Source: Xanthocytophaga flava (GTDB lineage Bacteria; Bacteroidota; Bacteroidia; Cytophagales; 172606-1). From it: DNA of 56,705 nt. Below the pieces are notes generated by a model. That model did not search any database and was not told the DNA's origin. It was given only the letters and a program-made list of their open reading frames with translations. Position 1 is the stretch's first letter. Each line of letters begins with the position of its first letter. Of the stretch, positions 36,117 through 44,440 are shown in pieces. Position numbers and translations under genes: made by a program. The stretch lies in contig JASJOS010000027.1 of assembly GCA_030068525.1 (NCBI GenBank), forward strand, positions 1-56,705. Direction: 5' to 3'.

Positions 36117-36146
36117 CAAAGACCTCCTTAAAAAAGAGGCCTTGTA
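36117..36146 (-). terminator. Terminator-like hairpin after the histidine kinase gene
   Basis: On the minus strand AAGGCCTC (36143 to 36136) pairs with GAGGTCTT (36126 to 36119), with one G-U pair and a T-rich loop. It is followed by TGTATTTTATAA. It lies about 70 nt beyond the kinase stop. Confidence 0.6.
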
Positions 36147-36216
36147 AATGCACACTATTAGTTATACTACAACTAATACGTTCTAAATTCATCCTAGTGT
36201 ATCTTTAATCATATAG

Positions 36217-37470
36217 CTATATCTCCTGTGGAATAAAAATGGAGAAGATGCTTCCTTTATTCATCTCACTTTTTACTTCTAAACGCCCCTTGTGTTCTTC
36301 AATAAACGCCCGACACATCATCAGTCCAAATCCCAAGCCCTTCTCACCTTGTGTACCACGGCTGGTCTGATGCCGTTCAAACACACCCTCCATAAACTCC
36401 TGACTCATACCTTTTCCGGTATCGGTTACCTCTATCTGTATAGCAGCCTCCAGTTGACTTGCCTGAATGGTGATCTCTCCTGAGTCCGTAAACTTATTGG
36501 CATTGCCTACCAGGTTACGCAACACAAACCGGAGCATTTCTTTATCAGCCTGTATCTGTATTTTCTTATCTACCCGGTTTGTAATCTGGTTGTCCTTGGC
36601 TTCAGCCATAGGCAGTTGTTCCTGACGTACCTTGTCTACCAGTTCCCACAGAGTAAAAACAACTTTTGTAACCTCGTTTCCTTCCTGCTGGGCAAATCCC
36701 CACTGTACCAGACTGGTTAGCATCTGATCGGTTATATAGAGCATTCGGGATGTTTTGTCTATGATAGATTTGAGATCGTCCTCTATACGTTCCTCTTCTG
36801 ATAAAAGCGAAAGCATACCACTGATCAGGTTTAGCGGACTACGCAAATCATGGGAAATAACCGACAGAATACGACTATTGATTTCATGCAAATGGTAGAT
36901 CTTCTGTGCCTGCTCATGTGCCTGATCCAGTAGTGCTATCAGACTTTCGTTACGTTGTTTCAGTTCCAGCTTTTTTACAATTTGTCCGGCCAGCACCTGT
37001 AATATCATTTCCTGCTCTTCAATAATGGCATGTTCTTCATAATCCATTATGCATAAAGAACCAATCTGATGTTTTTCGGAATCAACCAGAGGAATATCAG
37101 CATAAAAACAAATACGGGAATTATTTTTAAGCAGATAGTTGCCACATAAAAGCTTTTCTTTTTTTATATCATTGGTTAGAAACAATCCTTCCTGGCGAAT
37201 CAATTGGGTACAGAAAGGTATTTCATAGGGTAACTCAGACAAATTCAATCCTTTTTCCGCCTTCACCCATTGTTTCTCGCCCTCAATCGTTATCATCAAA
37301 ACAATTGGCACTCCACATATTAAAGACACAAGCTGGAGTATTTCTTCAAAATTCTTATCCATAGAACTGATATCCAATGAAGAATAAGCAGCAGCAGTTT
37401 GTAGAAGACTTGCATCCTGGTCAGGATTCCTGGAAATTATCATATCATTAGCTGGCAAAGTAAAAGACAT
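36217..37470 (-). CDS. GAF-domain sensor histidine kinase (cytosolic)
   Basis: 417 residues from the ATG at 37470; an earlier TTG at 37482 is possible. It has no membrane segment. A GAF domain (about 35-165: IEGEKQWVKAEKGLN, CTQLIRQEGLFLTND, CFYADIPLVDSEKHQIGSLCIMD) is followed by a coiled coil and a HisKA domain with the phospho-His in SVISHDLRSPLNLI (His211 counting from 37482). The ATPase carries LRNLVGNANKFT (N box), DTGKGMS (G1) and GLGFGLMMCRAF (G2). The GAF type resembles those of light- or redox-responsive kinases, but the ligand is unknown. No response regulator is adjacent, so it is an orphan kinase. Confidence 0.92.
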   Translation of the reverse strand: MSFTLPANDMIISRNPDQDASLLQTAAAYSSLDISSMDKNFEEILQLVSLICGVPIVLMITIEGEKQWVKAEKGLNLSELPYEIPFCTQLIRQEGLFLTNDIKKEKLLCGNYLLKNNSRICFYADIPLVDSEKHQIGSLCIMDYEEHAIIEEQEMILQVLAGQIVKKLELKQRNESLIALLDQAHEQAQKIYHLHEINSRILSVISHDLRSPLNLISGMLSLLSEEERIEDDLKSIIDKTSRMLYITDQMLTSLVQWGFAQQEGNEVTKVVFTLWELVDKVRQEQLPMAEAKDNQITNRVDKKIQIQADKEMLRFVLRNLVGNANKFTDSGEITIQASQLEAAIQIEVTDTGKGMSQEFMEGVFERHQTSRGTQGEKGLGFGLMMCRAFIEEHKGRLEVKSEMNKGSIFSIFIPQEI

Positions 37471-37482
37471 AACATGCAGCAA

Positions 37483-38255
37483 TTATACCTAAAGTGATAT
37501 TTCTTTTAGCAGTGTTATCTATTCTTAGATACTCAATCAGAGGGTCAAGTAAGTGGCAAATTGCCAGAAAAAAGACAAAGCTAAATAAATGTTCTATGAA
37601 TCAGCTTCATATGTCTACGAACTTTAGTAGTAGTCTAAACAAGTAGCATACAGTATATTTACTTAGAAATCAAGCCGAACACATGTATGATTCAACTTAA
37701 AGAAGTACAAGTAGTGAAAATACTTTTACCACTTTTTTATCCATCTGACCTGACTCAGTCCACACATTCAATGCTTCTTACCGAAGGATATGAAAAACAA
37801 TATTGCGAATTGAGAAATTTACCAGCAATACAAAATGTATAATTTTACGAATCCACATGTAAGCTATATACTGCTCTCTTTCATGTGGTCATTACCTACA
37901 CTTGGTACATTTTGAATAAAAAACGAACCTGATTTTTCTTTCTGATATATATAATCCTATTCAATACTGCTCTTTACCAGCAAACTTATGCCTTGCCTAC
38001 AAACAAAGGCATTCTGTATCATTCACAATTTTGTAAATCATATCCCAGTAGTATAATTACTTATCCCTGGAAAGTTAGGGTATCACTCAACAATAAGTTA
38101 TTCAAGGCCAAACTTCTACTGTAGTAATTACGTATCACGAATAACATTGTAAGGTTTTCATTTTGAAGCAATTGCATAATTTCCTTCAATTATATTTCCT
38201 TTGCAATACCATTTTGAATAACACACTTTGTATTTTCAGAATACACCAGCATCCT
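37483..38255. other. Gene-poor 0.77-kb region with one weak small ORF
   Basis: The only start-to-stop frame of note is 37687-37842 on the plus strand (51 codons, ATG start). It shows no recognisable motif and no clear promoter, so it is not called a gene. No repeat, RNA gene or hairpin of note was seen. Confidence 0.5.
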
Positions 38256-38648
38256 ATGAAAGAGATAGCAAAAACACCACAGTACGAAATCGCCATAGAC
38301 GAAACAAAGAACAGAGTATATCTGAAAGTACTCGGATATTGGAGAAACGCGGAGTCTGTTGCCAATTATATATCCGACTGGCGCAAGACATTGGCATTGC
38401 TAAAGCCTAACTTTACATTATTAACGGACCTGACTACTATGCTTACACATCCGGCAGAGGTATTAGGCATTCATAAACAGGCACAGGAGCTGCTTACAGA
38501 AAATGGTTTACGCCATACGGCAGAAGTTGCTCCTAAGGATTTTGTAACAGCCTTTCAGCTGAGCAAGGTTGCCAAGTCCAGCCAGATGCCCGTACGGCAG
38601 TTTCCGACAGTTGCCGAAGCAGAAGCATTTCTGGATACGTTGATTTAA
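38256..38648 (+). CDS. Hypothetical protein, possible STAS/SpoIIAA-like fold
   Basis: 130 residues from the ATG at 38256; an upstream in-frame TTG at 38163 would add 31 hydrophobic residues unlike the rest. The order strand (YEIAIDETKNRVYLKVLGYW), helix, strand (NFTLLTDLTTM), helix, strand (ASQ/TAFQLSKVAK) suggests a small alpha/beta protein like STAS or SpoIIAA-like domains. I do not recognise the family with certainty. It follows a long intergenic region and is monocistronic, with a hairpin at 38655-38692. Confidence 0.65.
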   Translation: MKEIAKTPQYEIAIDETKNRVYLKVLGYWRNAESVANYISDWRKTLALLKPNFTLLTDLTTMLTHPAEVLGIHKQAQELLTENGLRHTAEVAPKDFVTAFQLSKVAKSSQMPVRQFPTVAEAEAFLDTLI

Positions 38649-38654
38649 GGAATA

Positions 38655-38692
38655 GCACTAGAGGAGAATACTGTATAGCTCCTCTGGTACTA
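38655..38692 (+). terminator. Possible terminator
   Basis: AGCACTAGAGGAG (38655-38667) pairs with CTCCTCTGGTACT (38680-38692) with one G-U pair and one mismatch. No long T-run follows, so support is moderate. Confidence 0.5.
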
Positions 38693-38811
38693 TTTATGCC
38701 TGAATAGTTCAGTGAGGACTATTTGTCTCTTTATTTTTATTACCTACCTCACAAATAGCAAATCAAATCACAAAGTCTCCTTTGATTGACCAAATGTTAT
38801 TCAGAAGGGCT

Positions 38812-39192
38812 TTATTTTATGGAATTTGGGAAAGGATTGCATCTGGTTAAAAGCCTTCGAAGAAAATTACCATTCGACTTCTTTTTCACTGGCAAGTGCT
38901 CTATATCTTTAAAGCAGGCCTCACATGTATATGAGCAAGTAACCTCATCCTTACTAAACCTCTCTCCCCACCCATAGTTTTTATCAAATTCATACTTTTC
39001 AAATTGGCTAATGTCAGGAAAAGTTAGCTGATATTTGAGCATGATATCGACTAGTTGTTTTAAATATCTCAAGCTTTGCCCTTTCCTCTCAACTGCACCA
39101 TAAAGTTCACTTATACCTACATCGCAGATCAAATCAACTACCTCTCTTACATCCTTATAAACTGCCGAAGCAACTGAACAAGTAAAAATTTT
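38812..39192 (-). pseudogene. Open frame of unknown function lacking an ATG, probably 5'-truncated
   Basis: The minus-strand frame stays open from after a TAG at 39193-39195 down to the stop at 38812 (126 codons) but has no ATG near its start; the best start is TTG at 39132 (106 residues). The composition looks protein-like: VYKDVREVVDLICDVGISEL, YGAVERKGQSLRYLKQLVD, NYGWGERFSKDEVTCSYTC and a basic end. Two CxxC-like cysteines occur (SYTCEAC). I do not recognise it. It may be a degraded gene or a real TTG-started one. Confidence 0.4.
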
Positions 39193-39429
39193 CTACAACC
39201 TTTGCCAACCTATAGGGTAAGAGCACAACTATTGATCTAATCATATATTGCTGCTTTGAGGAGATTGATTATAGATGAATCTATATATATTATTATACCC
39301 AAGGTCTGTAACAAGTCGACCATGAGTATAATAGTAGAAGAAAATAAAAGTACATTCAACGGCCAGTTTCGTAAACTATCCCATATCACCATCCAAATAC
39401 TATACTGCGAAATGTAGCCAGACAATAGT

Positions 39430-40326
39430 TTAGTGAACAAATGATCGTATAAAATCCAGGCTGGTTGTCCAGGTAAGGCTTTTATAGCGATCGTTGGCTA
39501 ATTGTGTATGGCCGGTTGTGAACATTGAATACATATACTGCCCTTGTTGCCATTTTGCATATAGCTCATTTTCTCCTGCCGGATAATCGGCTCTTTGTTT
39601 TTTGATAAACTGTGCAAAGTCTTCAAGACTGGATAGTTGATACAACCGGAATTCGTGATTTGTTGACTGTTTTACATCCTGCCATATCATCCTGGGGCTA
39701 ACCTGAAAACTGGCAATCTGTAGGTTTCTGGGTGCGGTTTCATCCAACGCGACTTCTGCTGTGAAGGCAGCAGTATCATCCATTGTTGTAAAATCCAGTT
39801 TCCAGTCAGCCTTGTCTCCCCAATACCCAATACTCTTTTCTTTTAAGTTCAGAATGGGCGTATTGTATTGTAATATATCAGCAAAAGCCCCATTGAAAAT
39901 AGACGTGGCCTGTATAGGTTTACTGTCGAGATACTTTCTAAATTCTCTTCGTAAATCAAAATTTCTGTTTTCACCAGGTACCAAATCCGTGTAATCAGTA
40001 CAAAAGTCAGAGGGAATAAATCTGGGCACACCCGCTTGTATAGCTCCCTCTACAATTCGCTTCTGTAAGTCCACAATTACATCGCTCAGGCCAGCTAGAG
40101 CCGATACAACACAACTACCACCTGCACTTGCTTTGGCAATAGCATCCACGTTAGCCAAATCTACTTCCTGAACAGTGGCTCCCATTTGTTTGAGGGTATT
40201 CATTTTTTGTGGATCAGTAGATGTTCGGACAATAGTACGCACTTCTACATCTCTTTTCAGTAGTTCACGGACAATCCTATTTCCCAAATTGCCGGTAGCA
40301 CCAAATACTATTATTATTTTTTTCAT
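39430..40326 (-). CDS. NmrA-like / isoflavone reductase-like NAD(P)-binding protein
   Basis: 298 residues, atypical SDR. The dinucleotide loop is VFGATGNLGNRIVRELL (about 7-23), and the RTSTDPQK after strand 2 suggests NADPH. VSALAG, then RFIPSDFCTDY and the KADWKLDFTTMDDTAAFTAEVAL strand-helix pair are typical of the NmrA/isoflavone reductase branch, which contains both redox sensors and aromatic reductases. It is third in the probable operon Crp/Fnr - epoxide-hydrolase-like - this gene (46-nt gap). The substrate is unknown. Confidence 0.87.
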   Translation of the reverse strand: MKKIIIVFGATGNLGNRIVRELLKRDVEVRTIVRTSTDPQKMNTLKQMGATVQEVDLANVDAIAKASAGGSCVVSALAGLSDVIVDLQKRIVEGAIQAGVPRFIPSDFCTDYTDLVPGENRNFDLRREFRKYLDSKPIQATSIFNGAFADILQYNTPILNLKEKSIGYWGDKADWKLDFTTMDDTAAFTAEVALDETAPRNLQIASFQVSPRMIWQDVKQSTNHEFRLYQLSSLEDFAQFIKKQRADYPAGENELYAKWQQGQYMYSMFTTGHTQLANDRYKSLTWTTSLDFIRSFVH

Positions 40327-40372
40327 TTCAGTTCGTTTTTAAACAGGTGTGTAATTAATCTTATCAGTATTC

Positions 40373-41317
40373 TTATCCCAGAAAGTTCAGCACAGCCTCC
40401 AGCACTTGTACAGGTTGCTCTTCGAACAGGTAATGTCCACTATCCAAAATTCCGATCATTTGTAAATTATTGGCCACATAAGGCAATCCCATTTTCATAT
40501 AGTTGTAACTTATGTAGCTTCCAATTCCTAACACCGGCATGGCAAGAGGCTCATAAGTTTTGGCATCTTCTATATCCTGCAGAAACGTCTGATACCAGGC
40601 ATTGGCAGCCCGGATACTCTCTGTATCATTATAGAAAGAAGCATATACCTCTCGTTCAAAAGAGGACATGTGGCGATCATCAATCATAACATAGTGAAAA
40701 AGCCAGTCCAGCAGGTACTGAAAGCGTCCCTCCAGTAGCTTTTCCGGCAGTCCTTTTACCTGATTAAATCCCATCCACCAGGCATACGGCATGGTAGCAT
40801 CCATCTTTTCGGTAAACGTACCCGGAGCGGGTATCAAACGCATCTGCATCATTCCTTCGCCTGGGTGCGAGCCATCCAGTACAATCAGCTTTTCTATGAA
40901 TTGAGGATAATTAAAGGCAAAACTCATGGCAACCATTCCGCCAATGTCATGCCCCATCATATGCACCTTTGCCAATCCCAGCTGTTGTACCAAGGCTACA
41001 ATATCAGCCGCCATTGTTTTCTTATCGTAGCCGGAAAGGGGTTTGTCTGAGCTACCCATCCCTCGTATGTCTATAATGATGACACGGTATGTTTTGGCGA
41101 GTTCTGCTGCCACAGGGTGATACGAATACCAGGTTTGTGGCCAGCCTGGTAAACAAACCAGCGGCATGCCAGTCCCCCCTTCTACATAATGCAACCGCAC
41201 TCCATTAACGGTTGCATAGTGGTTGGTAAAACCCGGGAGATTTTTAAGTAAATCCTCATCAGAATACGCATTCTGAGATACCATTGTGTTGTGCTTAGGT
41301 TGAGTCATTGCTTTCAT
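40373..41317 (-). CDS. Epoxide hydrolase-like alpha/beta hydrolase (Asp nucleophile)
   Basis: 314 residues. LPGWPQTWYSYHP is the oxyanion HGxP-type motif (here PGWP), IDIRGMGSSDKP follows, and the nucleophile elbow is GHDIGGMVA with Asp124 instead of Ser, as in epoxide hydrolases and haloalkane dehalogenases. The base is the His in LDSGHYLFEEQP (His295). Cap-domain tyrosines of epoxide hydrolases are plausible in MPYAWWMG and the following helices. The start is ATG at 41317, though ATGs at codons 4 and 12 also exist. It follows the Crp/Fnr gene by 65 nt. Confidence 0.88.
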   Translation of the reverse strand: MKAMTQPKHNTMVSQNAYSDEDLLKNLPGFTNHYATVNGVRLHYVEGGTGMPLVCLPGWPQTWYSYHPVAAELAKTYRVIIIDIRGMGSSDKPLSGYDKKTMAADIVALVQQLGLAKVHMMGHDIGGMVAMSFAFNYPQFIEKLIVLDGSHPGEGMMQMRLIPAPGTFTEKMDATMPYAWWMGFNQVKGLPEKLLEGRFQYLLDWLFHYVMIDDRHMSSFEREVYASFYNDTESIRAANAWYQTFLQDIEDAKTYEPLAMPVLGIGSYISYNYMKMGLPYVANNLQMIGILDSGHYLFEEQPVQVLEAVLNFLG

Positions 41318-41382
41318 TATTTAGTGACTCAAAAGTACAATGGTTGTTAAGCGTCAAAACTACCAAATGGTAGATAATGCCA

Positions 41383-41946
41383 CTACCGGATTTTTTTACG
41401 AATTCGACTCAATGCATTGGGCGTGATCCCAAGCACTGCTGCCAGTTGCTTGACCGGAACTTTCTGTATAAGTTCCGGATTGGTCATAAAAGACTGATAC
41501 CGTTCCTGAGCAGATAACGTTTGAAAGTTTAGAATCTGGTCTATCATTCGTACGGACATCCCCTCCCATATTTTTCTGCCAAACGCTTCCCAGGCAGCAA
41601 TCTGGCTATATAAAAAATCCATATCTTTTTTATCAATCACAATGAGTTTCGTTTCCTCTACGGCTTCAATGTTAAATCGGGAGGGTACTTGGGGATGAAG
41701 GCTTGAAATTTCTGTAAAAAACTCATTTTTAAACATCACCCAACTTGTCACTTCCTGGTCATGGGCTTCATAAAAAAACCGGACGCCCCCTGATACAATG
41801 AAAAAGTACTGATTGGCAATCTGTCCCTTTCGTAAGATCCGTTTGCCTTTGGGAATTTGTCGTTCGCTGCATCTGGAAAGCACCAGTTGCAAATCCAGAT
41901 CATCGATCCAGACGATTCCTTTGATAAATTGGATAAGTTCTTCCAT
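41383..41946 (-). CDS. Crp/Fnr-family transcriptional regulator (second copy)
   Basis: 187 residues, same architecture as the gene at 314-886: a beta-roll effector domain (IPKGKRILRKGQIANQYFFIVSGGVRFFYEA) and a C-terminal helix-turn-helix (VKQLAAVLGITPNALSRIRKKI). It reads in the same direction as the two enzyme genes downstream, with short gaps, so it may autoregulate this operon. Its effector is unknown. Sequence identity to the first copy appears moderate, so the two are old paralogues. Confidence 0.9.
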   Translation of the reverse strand: MEELIQFIKGIVWIDDLDLQLVLSRCSERQIPKGKRILRKGQIANQYFFIVSGGVRFFYEAHDQEVTSWVMFKNEFFTEISSLHPQVPSRFNIEAVEETKLIVIDKKDMDFLYSQIAAWEAFGRKIWEGMSVRMIDQILNFQTLSAQERYQSFMTNPELIQKVPVKQLAAVLGITPNALSRIRKKIR

Positions 41947-42352
41947 TAAACTATCTGTAACGAGTTGTTTTGTCTTCTCTCAGAGATAGTAACCTAAACA
42001 TACAGCCATTGTTTAGAAAATATTGTTACAAACAACAGAAAAAACGTCTTTCTAAAAAGAAAAATCACATGAATGGGTATAGTTTACCGGGATAGAATCT
42101 GTGATAACACATATCCGATCAAGACCAGGCTGTTGTCGGGACAAGCATGGCGGGAAGTTTATTTAAGGAGGACAGGATGATAGAAAATATACTTTTGAGA
42201 GCACTCAAAAGAGATAGAAACTCATAAGTTCACTGTATGACCAACTTCTTCTTTATTACCCTATACAGTGAATTCAAATGGGTTAATGACAGGCTATGGA
42301 AAGGTATTTCCCAAACCTGTTACAATATAGAATTATAAATGAAGTAAAATAC
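41947..42352. other. Intergenic region with an inverted repeat
   Basis: No gene is seen. A 10-bp inverted repeat TTCACTGTAT (42229-42238) with ATACAGTGAA (42263-42272) spans a 24-nt loop, and overlaps one copy of a short diverged repeat (42268-42290) whose partner is at 43031-43053. Confidence 0.5.
42268..42290 (+). repeat. Diverged direct repeat, copy A
   Basis: The 23 nt from GTGAATTCAAATGGG through GTTAATGAC match 43031-43053 at 19 positions. The two copies lie on either side of the two small genes at 42353-42915. Confidence 0.45.
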
Positions 42353-42586
42353 TTATACACTATTTTTCTTAATTGATAATTCTATCTCATCTAACTTCGT
42401 TCTGATATCAGTAATAGTCTTCAAGGCTTCCTCACGCATTAAGGACACCATCAAAGAAGAATTTCCGCCAATAGGATTCAGGTCATAGCCCAGAAACTCC
42501 ACCAGCTCCTGTACTTCTTCCCATAGTTTTTCCCTTTCTTTGATTGACTCTATAAACATGAGATCCGATTTGCTTAGTTCTGACAT
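42353..42586 (-). CDS. Small helical protein of unknown function
   Basis: 77 residues, mostly charged helix: SDLMFIESIKEREKLWEEV, then a short loop with GYDLNPIGGN and a second helix KTITDIRTKLDEIELSIK. It is likely a coiled-coil hairpin or small dimeric protein. It has an ATG start and lies 35 nt after the next gene, so both may be cotranscribed. I do not recognise the family. Small acidic two-helix proteins of this kind can be immunity proteins or chaperones, but there is no direct evidence. Confidence 0.5.
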   Translation of the reverse strand: MSELSKSDLMFIESIKEREKLWEEVQELVEFLGYDLNPIGGNSSLMVSLMREEALKTITDIRTKLDEIELSIKKNSV

Positions 42587-42621
42587 GGGTACAATCGTTT
42601 AGTTTAGAAGATGGCGTTTAC

Positions 42622-42915
42622 TTATCTACTTTTCCTTTTATACCCATCCATACAGTCCTTTCCACCTATTCCTGCTCCATATTCAAGCACAACATTCGCT
42701 TTATAAAAAGAAAACCGGCAACTATTACTATAAACAGTCTTTAAACTATCTGTTAAAGGAGCATCGAATAATTTGTATAGATACATTCCTCTTCCACTTC
42801 TCTGAAAACCGATTGTTGCAGGTTCTCCACTTTTAATGGAGATACAATTGGCTTCCTCCAACTTTGTTTTTATAGTCTGTACTGTTTGTTGAGTCCATAT
42901 ATCTATAGTCGCCAA
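42622..42915 (-). CDS. Hypothetical protein, probably exported, with suspected frameshift at its start
   Basis: 97 residues if started at TTG 42915. The body (VQTIKTKLEEANCISIKSGE, MYLYKLFDAPLTDSLKTVY, NVVLEYGAGIGGKDCMDGYKR) has paired cysteines and looks extracytoplasmic. Just upstream another frame starts with ATG at 42955 and reads MTISALSFVFLCIF, a good signal-peptide core. The two frames would join if one base were removed in the A5 run at 42914-42918. Either the gene is frameshifted or there is a sequence error. Family unknown. Confidence 0.45.
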   Translation of the reverse strand: MATIDIWTQQTVQTIKTKLEEANCISIKSGEPATIGFQRSGRGMYLYKLFDAPLTDSLKTVYSNSCRFSFYKANVVLEYGAGIGGKDCMDGYKRKSR

Positions 42916-43030
42916 AAATACATAAGAAAACGAAAGAAAGGGCAGAAATAGTCATCCATCTAAAAATCTACTGCGACATAGAAAAAGAGCCTCCTGTATC
43001 TTTCTCTATAGCATGACTATCACCTCTTAC

Positions 43031-43053
43031 GTGAAACTAAATGGGTTGATGAC
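43031..43053 (+). repeat. Diverged direct repeat, copy B
   Basis: GTGAAACTAAATGGGTTGAT followed by GAC; 19 of 23 positions match copy A at 42268-42290, same orientation. Confidence 0.45.
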
Positions 43054-43345
43054 CAGTGCCAGGATGATATAAAACGTAAGTTTAAAGGCCTTTTTATTGT
43101 TTATTTCCTTGATGTATAAGAGCCATTATAGTTAAAATGCTATATAAAACCATTACCAAAGGACCAAATCTTCAGAAAATCCCAAAACTCTCTATTTCCT
43201 TTCTTTGTAAGAAAGACACACAAACATTATAAGCAAGATCATTCTTAACAATTTCAAGGTAGTATTCAAATAGATACATTTTCAACTTTAAACATACATC
43301 CTCTTCATTTCTAGACTGTTCTTATGTTTATTTACCTTCAGAACC

Positions 43346-43361
43346 TCTAAATGTATTTAGA
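43346..43361. promoter_or_regulatory. Palindrome upstream of the secretion cluster, candidate operator
   Basis: TCTAAAT-GT-ATTTAGA is a perfect 7-bp inverted repeat with a 2-nt centre, ending 25 nt before the preferred ATG (43387) of the first gene. It covers the alternative ATG at 43351. Symmetric sites of this size are typical of dimeric repressors; the binding protein is unknown. Confidence 0.45.
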
Positions 43362-43386
43362 GACAATTAAATATGTTAGATTCATT

Positions 43387-43827
43387 ATGTTTTTTACAAC
43401 TAAGAAAATTTCAATCAAGAGAGTAAAGCATCGCCTACCAGCATTTACCTTGACAGAAGTATTAATTGTATTGGTTATTATTGGAATATTAATCCTTCTG
43501 GCATTACCCAATCTTATGCCACTAATAACTCGTGCCAAAAGTACAGAGGCTAAACTTCAGTTAGAGCATTTACATACACTCGAAAAAACGCACTTTTTTG
43601 AAAAATCTTTGTATTCCAGTTCACTGACGGAAATAGGATTCCAACAAGAAAAGCTGGTAACAGAAGGAGAAAATGGCAAAGCAAACTATCGTATTGAAAT
43701 CGTACAGGCAAACCCAACTGGTTATATAGCCCGTGCAACAGCCATAGTAGACTTTGACGCAGATGGCACCTTCAATGTCTGGGAAATAGATCAGAACAAC
43801 AATCTGCGTGAGGTAACTCCGGATTAA
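43387..43827 (+). CDS. gspG: GspG-like major pseudopilin
   Basis: 146 residues from the ATG at 43387; an in-frame ATG at 43351 adds 12. A basic leader (KKISIKRVKHRLPA) precedes the cleavage site and the hydrophobic helix FTLTEVLIVLVIIGILILLA, with Glu at mature position 5. Ala, not Gly, stands at -1. The C-terminal part carries IEIVQANPTGYIARATAIVDFDADGTFNVWEID, the calcium-loop-like region of GspG pseudopilins. It would be the main subunit of the pseudopilus pushing substrate through the secretin. It is first in the cluster, with the prepilin peptidase gene 29 nt downstream. Confidence 0.86.
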   Translation: MFFTTKKISIKRVKHRLPAFTLTEVLIVLVIIGILILLALPNLMPLITRAKSTEAKLQLEHLHTLEKTHFFEKSLYSSSLTEIGFQQEKLVTEGENGKANYRIEIVQANPTGYIARATAIVDFDADGTFNVWEIDQNNNLREVTPD

Positions 43828-43856
43828 TCAATTAAACTTTTAGTAAAGAGTTAGCA

Positions 43857-44369
43857 TTGAAATACTTACCTTATTTCATTTATATCCTTTTGTTGATTAT
43901 CTTTTTTGAAGATATACGCAATCGAGCCATTTCATTATGGGTTCTGCTTTTACTTGTTATAGGATTGAGTATACAGAAAAGATTATGGCAATTTCAGGAG
44001 GAGGCATATCTGGAAATTTCTATTAACTTTCTCTTTTTGGCCATTCAGCTAGTACTACTAACTATTTATCTATCAATAAAATACAAACAGTTAGTTAATA
44101 TATGTTTGCATTATTTAGGAGCAGGAGATATTGTATTTCTTGTCATAATAGCTCTTTCACTTAGTCCACTGGAATATATATTCTTTTACATAGGATCTTT
44201 GTCGATTATTGGATGTGGGATAATAATCCGATCAGCTTTGTTTACAAAATCATTCCACACTAATCAGACTAGTATTCCTCTTGCTGGCTTACAAGCAATT
44301 CTTCTTCTCATTTATTTTCTATTTCGGAACCAACTCTATCCGGAATGGTTACTGGTTCATCTGATATAA
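43857..44369 (+). CDS. Minimal type IV prepilin peptidase (A24 family)
   Basis: 170 residues, about six membrane helices, lacking the N-terminal methyltransferase domain and zinc cysteines of PilD. The two catalytic aspartates are seen in FFEDIRNRAISLW (first, near residue 19) and HYLGAGDIVFL (the GxGD motif, near residue 93). It would cleave leaders of the pseudopilins encoded around it. The start is TTG at 43857: no ATG lies in frame before the first helix and a stop is nine codons upstream. It is 29 nt after the GspG-like gene. Confidence 0.84.
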   Translation: MKYLPYFIYILLLIIFFEDIRNRAISLWVLLLLVIGLSIQKRLWQFQEEAYLEISINFLFLAIQLVLLTIYLSIKYKQLVNICLHYLGAGDIVFLVIIALSLSPLEYIFFYIGSLSIIGCGIIIRSALFTKSFHTNQTSIPLAGLQAILLLIYFLFRNQLYPEWLLVHLI

Positions 44370-44440
44370 ACTAATGCTTTGCACTCGGTTTTCAAGACCG
44401 TAAGAACAGAGTTTATAGGATCTATCATTACGCAAATACT

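Larger units (their letters stand above)
42956..43386. other. Intergenic region upstream of the secretion cluster
   Basis: It holds copy B of the diverged direct repeat (43031-43053) and a 16-bp palindrome at 43346-43361. The promoter of the secretion cluster must lie here, but I see no close match to the consensus. Confidence 0.5.

Noticed and set aside
37687-37842. 51-codon ATG-started frame in the region before 38256
   Set aside because: No motif, no promoter match and no terminator; chance frames of this size are expected in AT-rich DNA.
39237-39440. 67-codon hydrophobic minus-strand frame overlapping the end of the NmrA-like gene
   Set aside because: Composition is that of AT-rich noncoding DNA (long I/L/S runs), with no family resemblance and a shared end with a real gene.
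41383-41946. Crp/Fnr proteins considered as FNR-type oxygen sensors
   Set aside because: No N-terminal cysteine cluster for an iron-sulfur centre in either copy.
44385-44420. CGGTTTTCAAGACCG resembles a tRNA anticodon arm with a UCA-like loop between the peptidase and gspE genes
   Set aside because: Only four pairs, and no acceptor stem, D-arm or T-arm (no GGTTCGAATCC-like stretch) around it; not a tRNA, nor a convincing attachment site.
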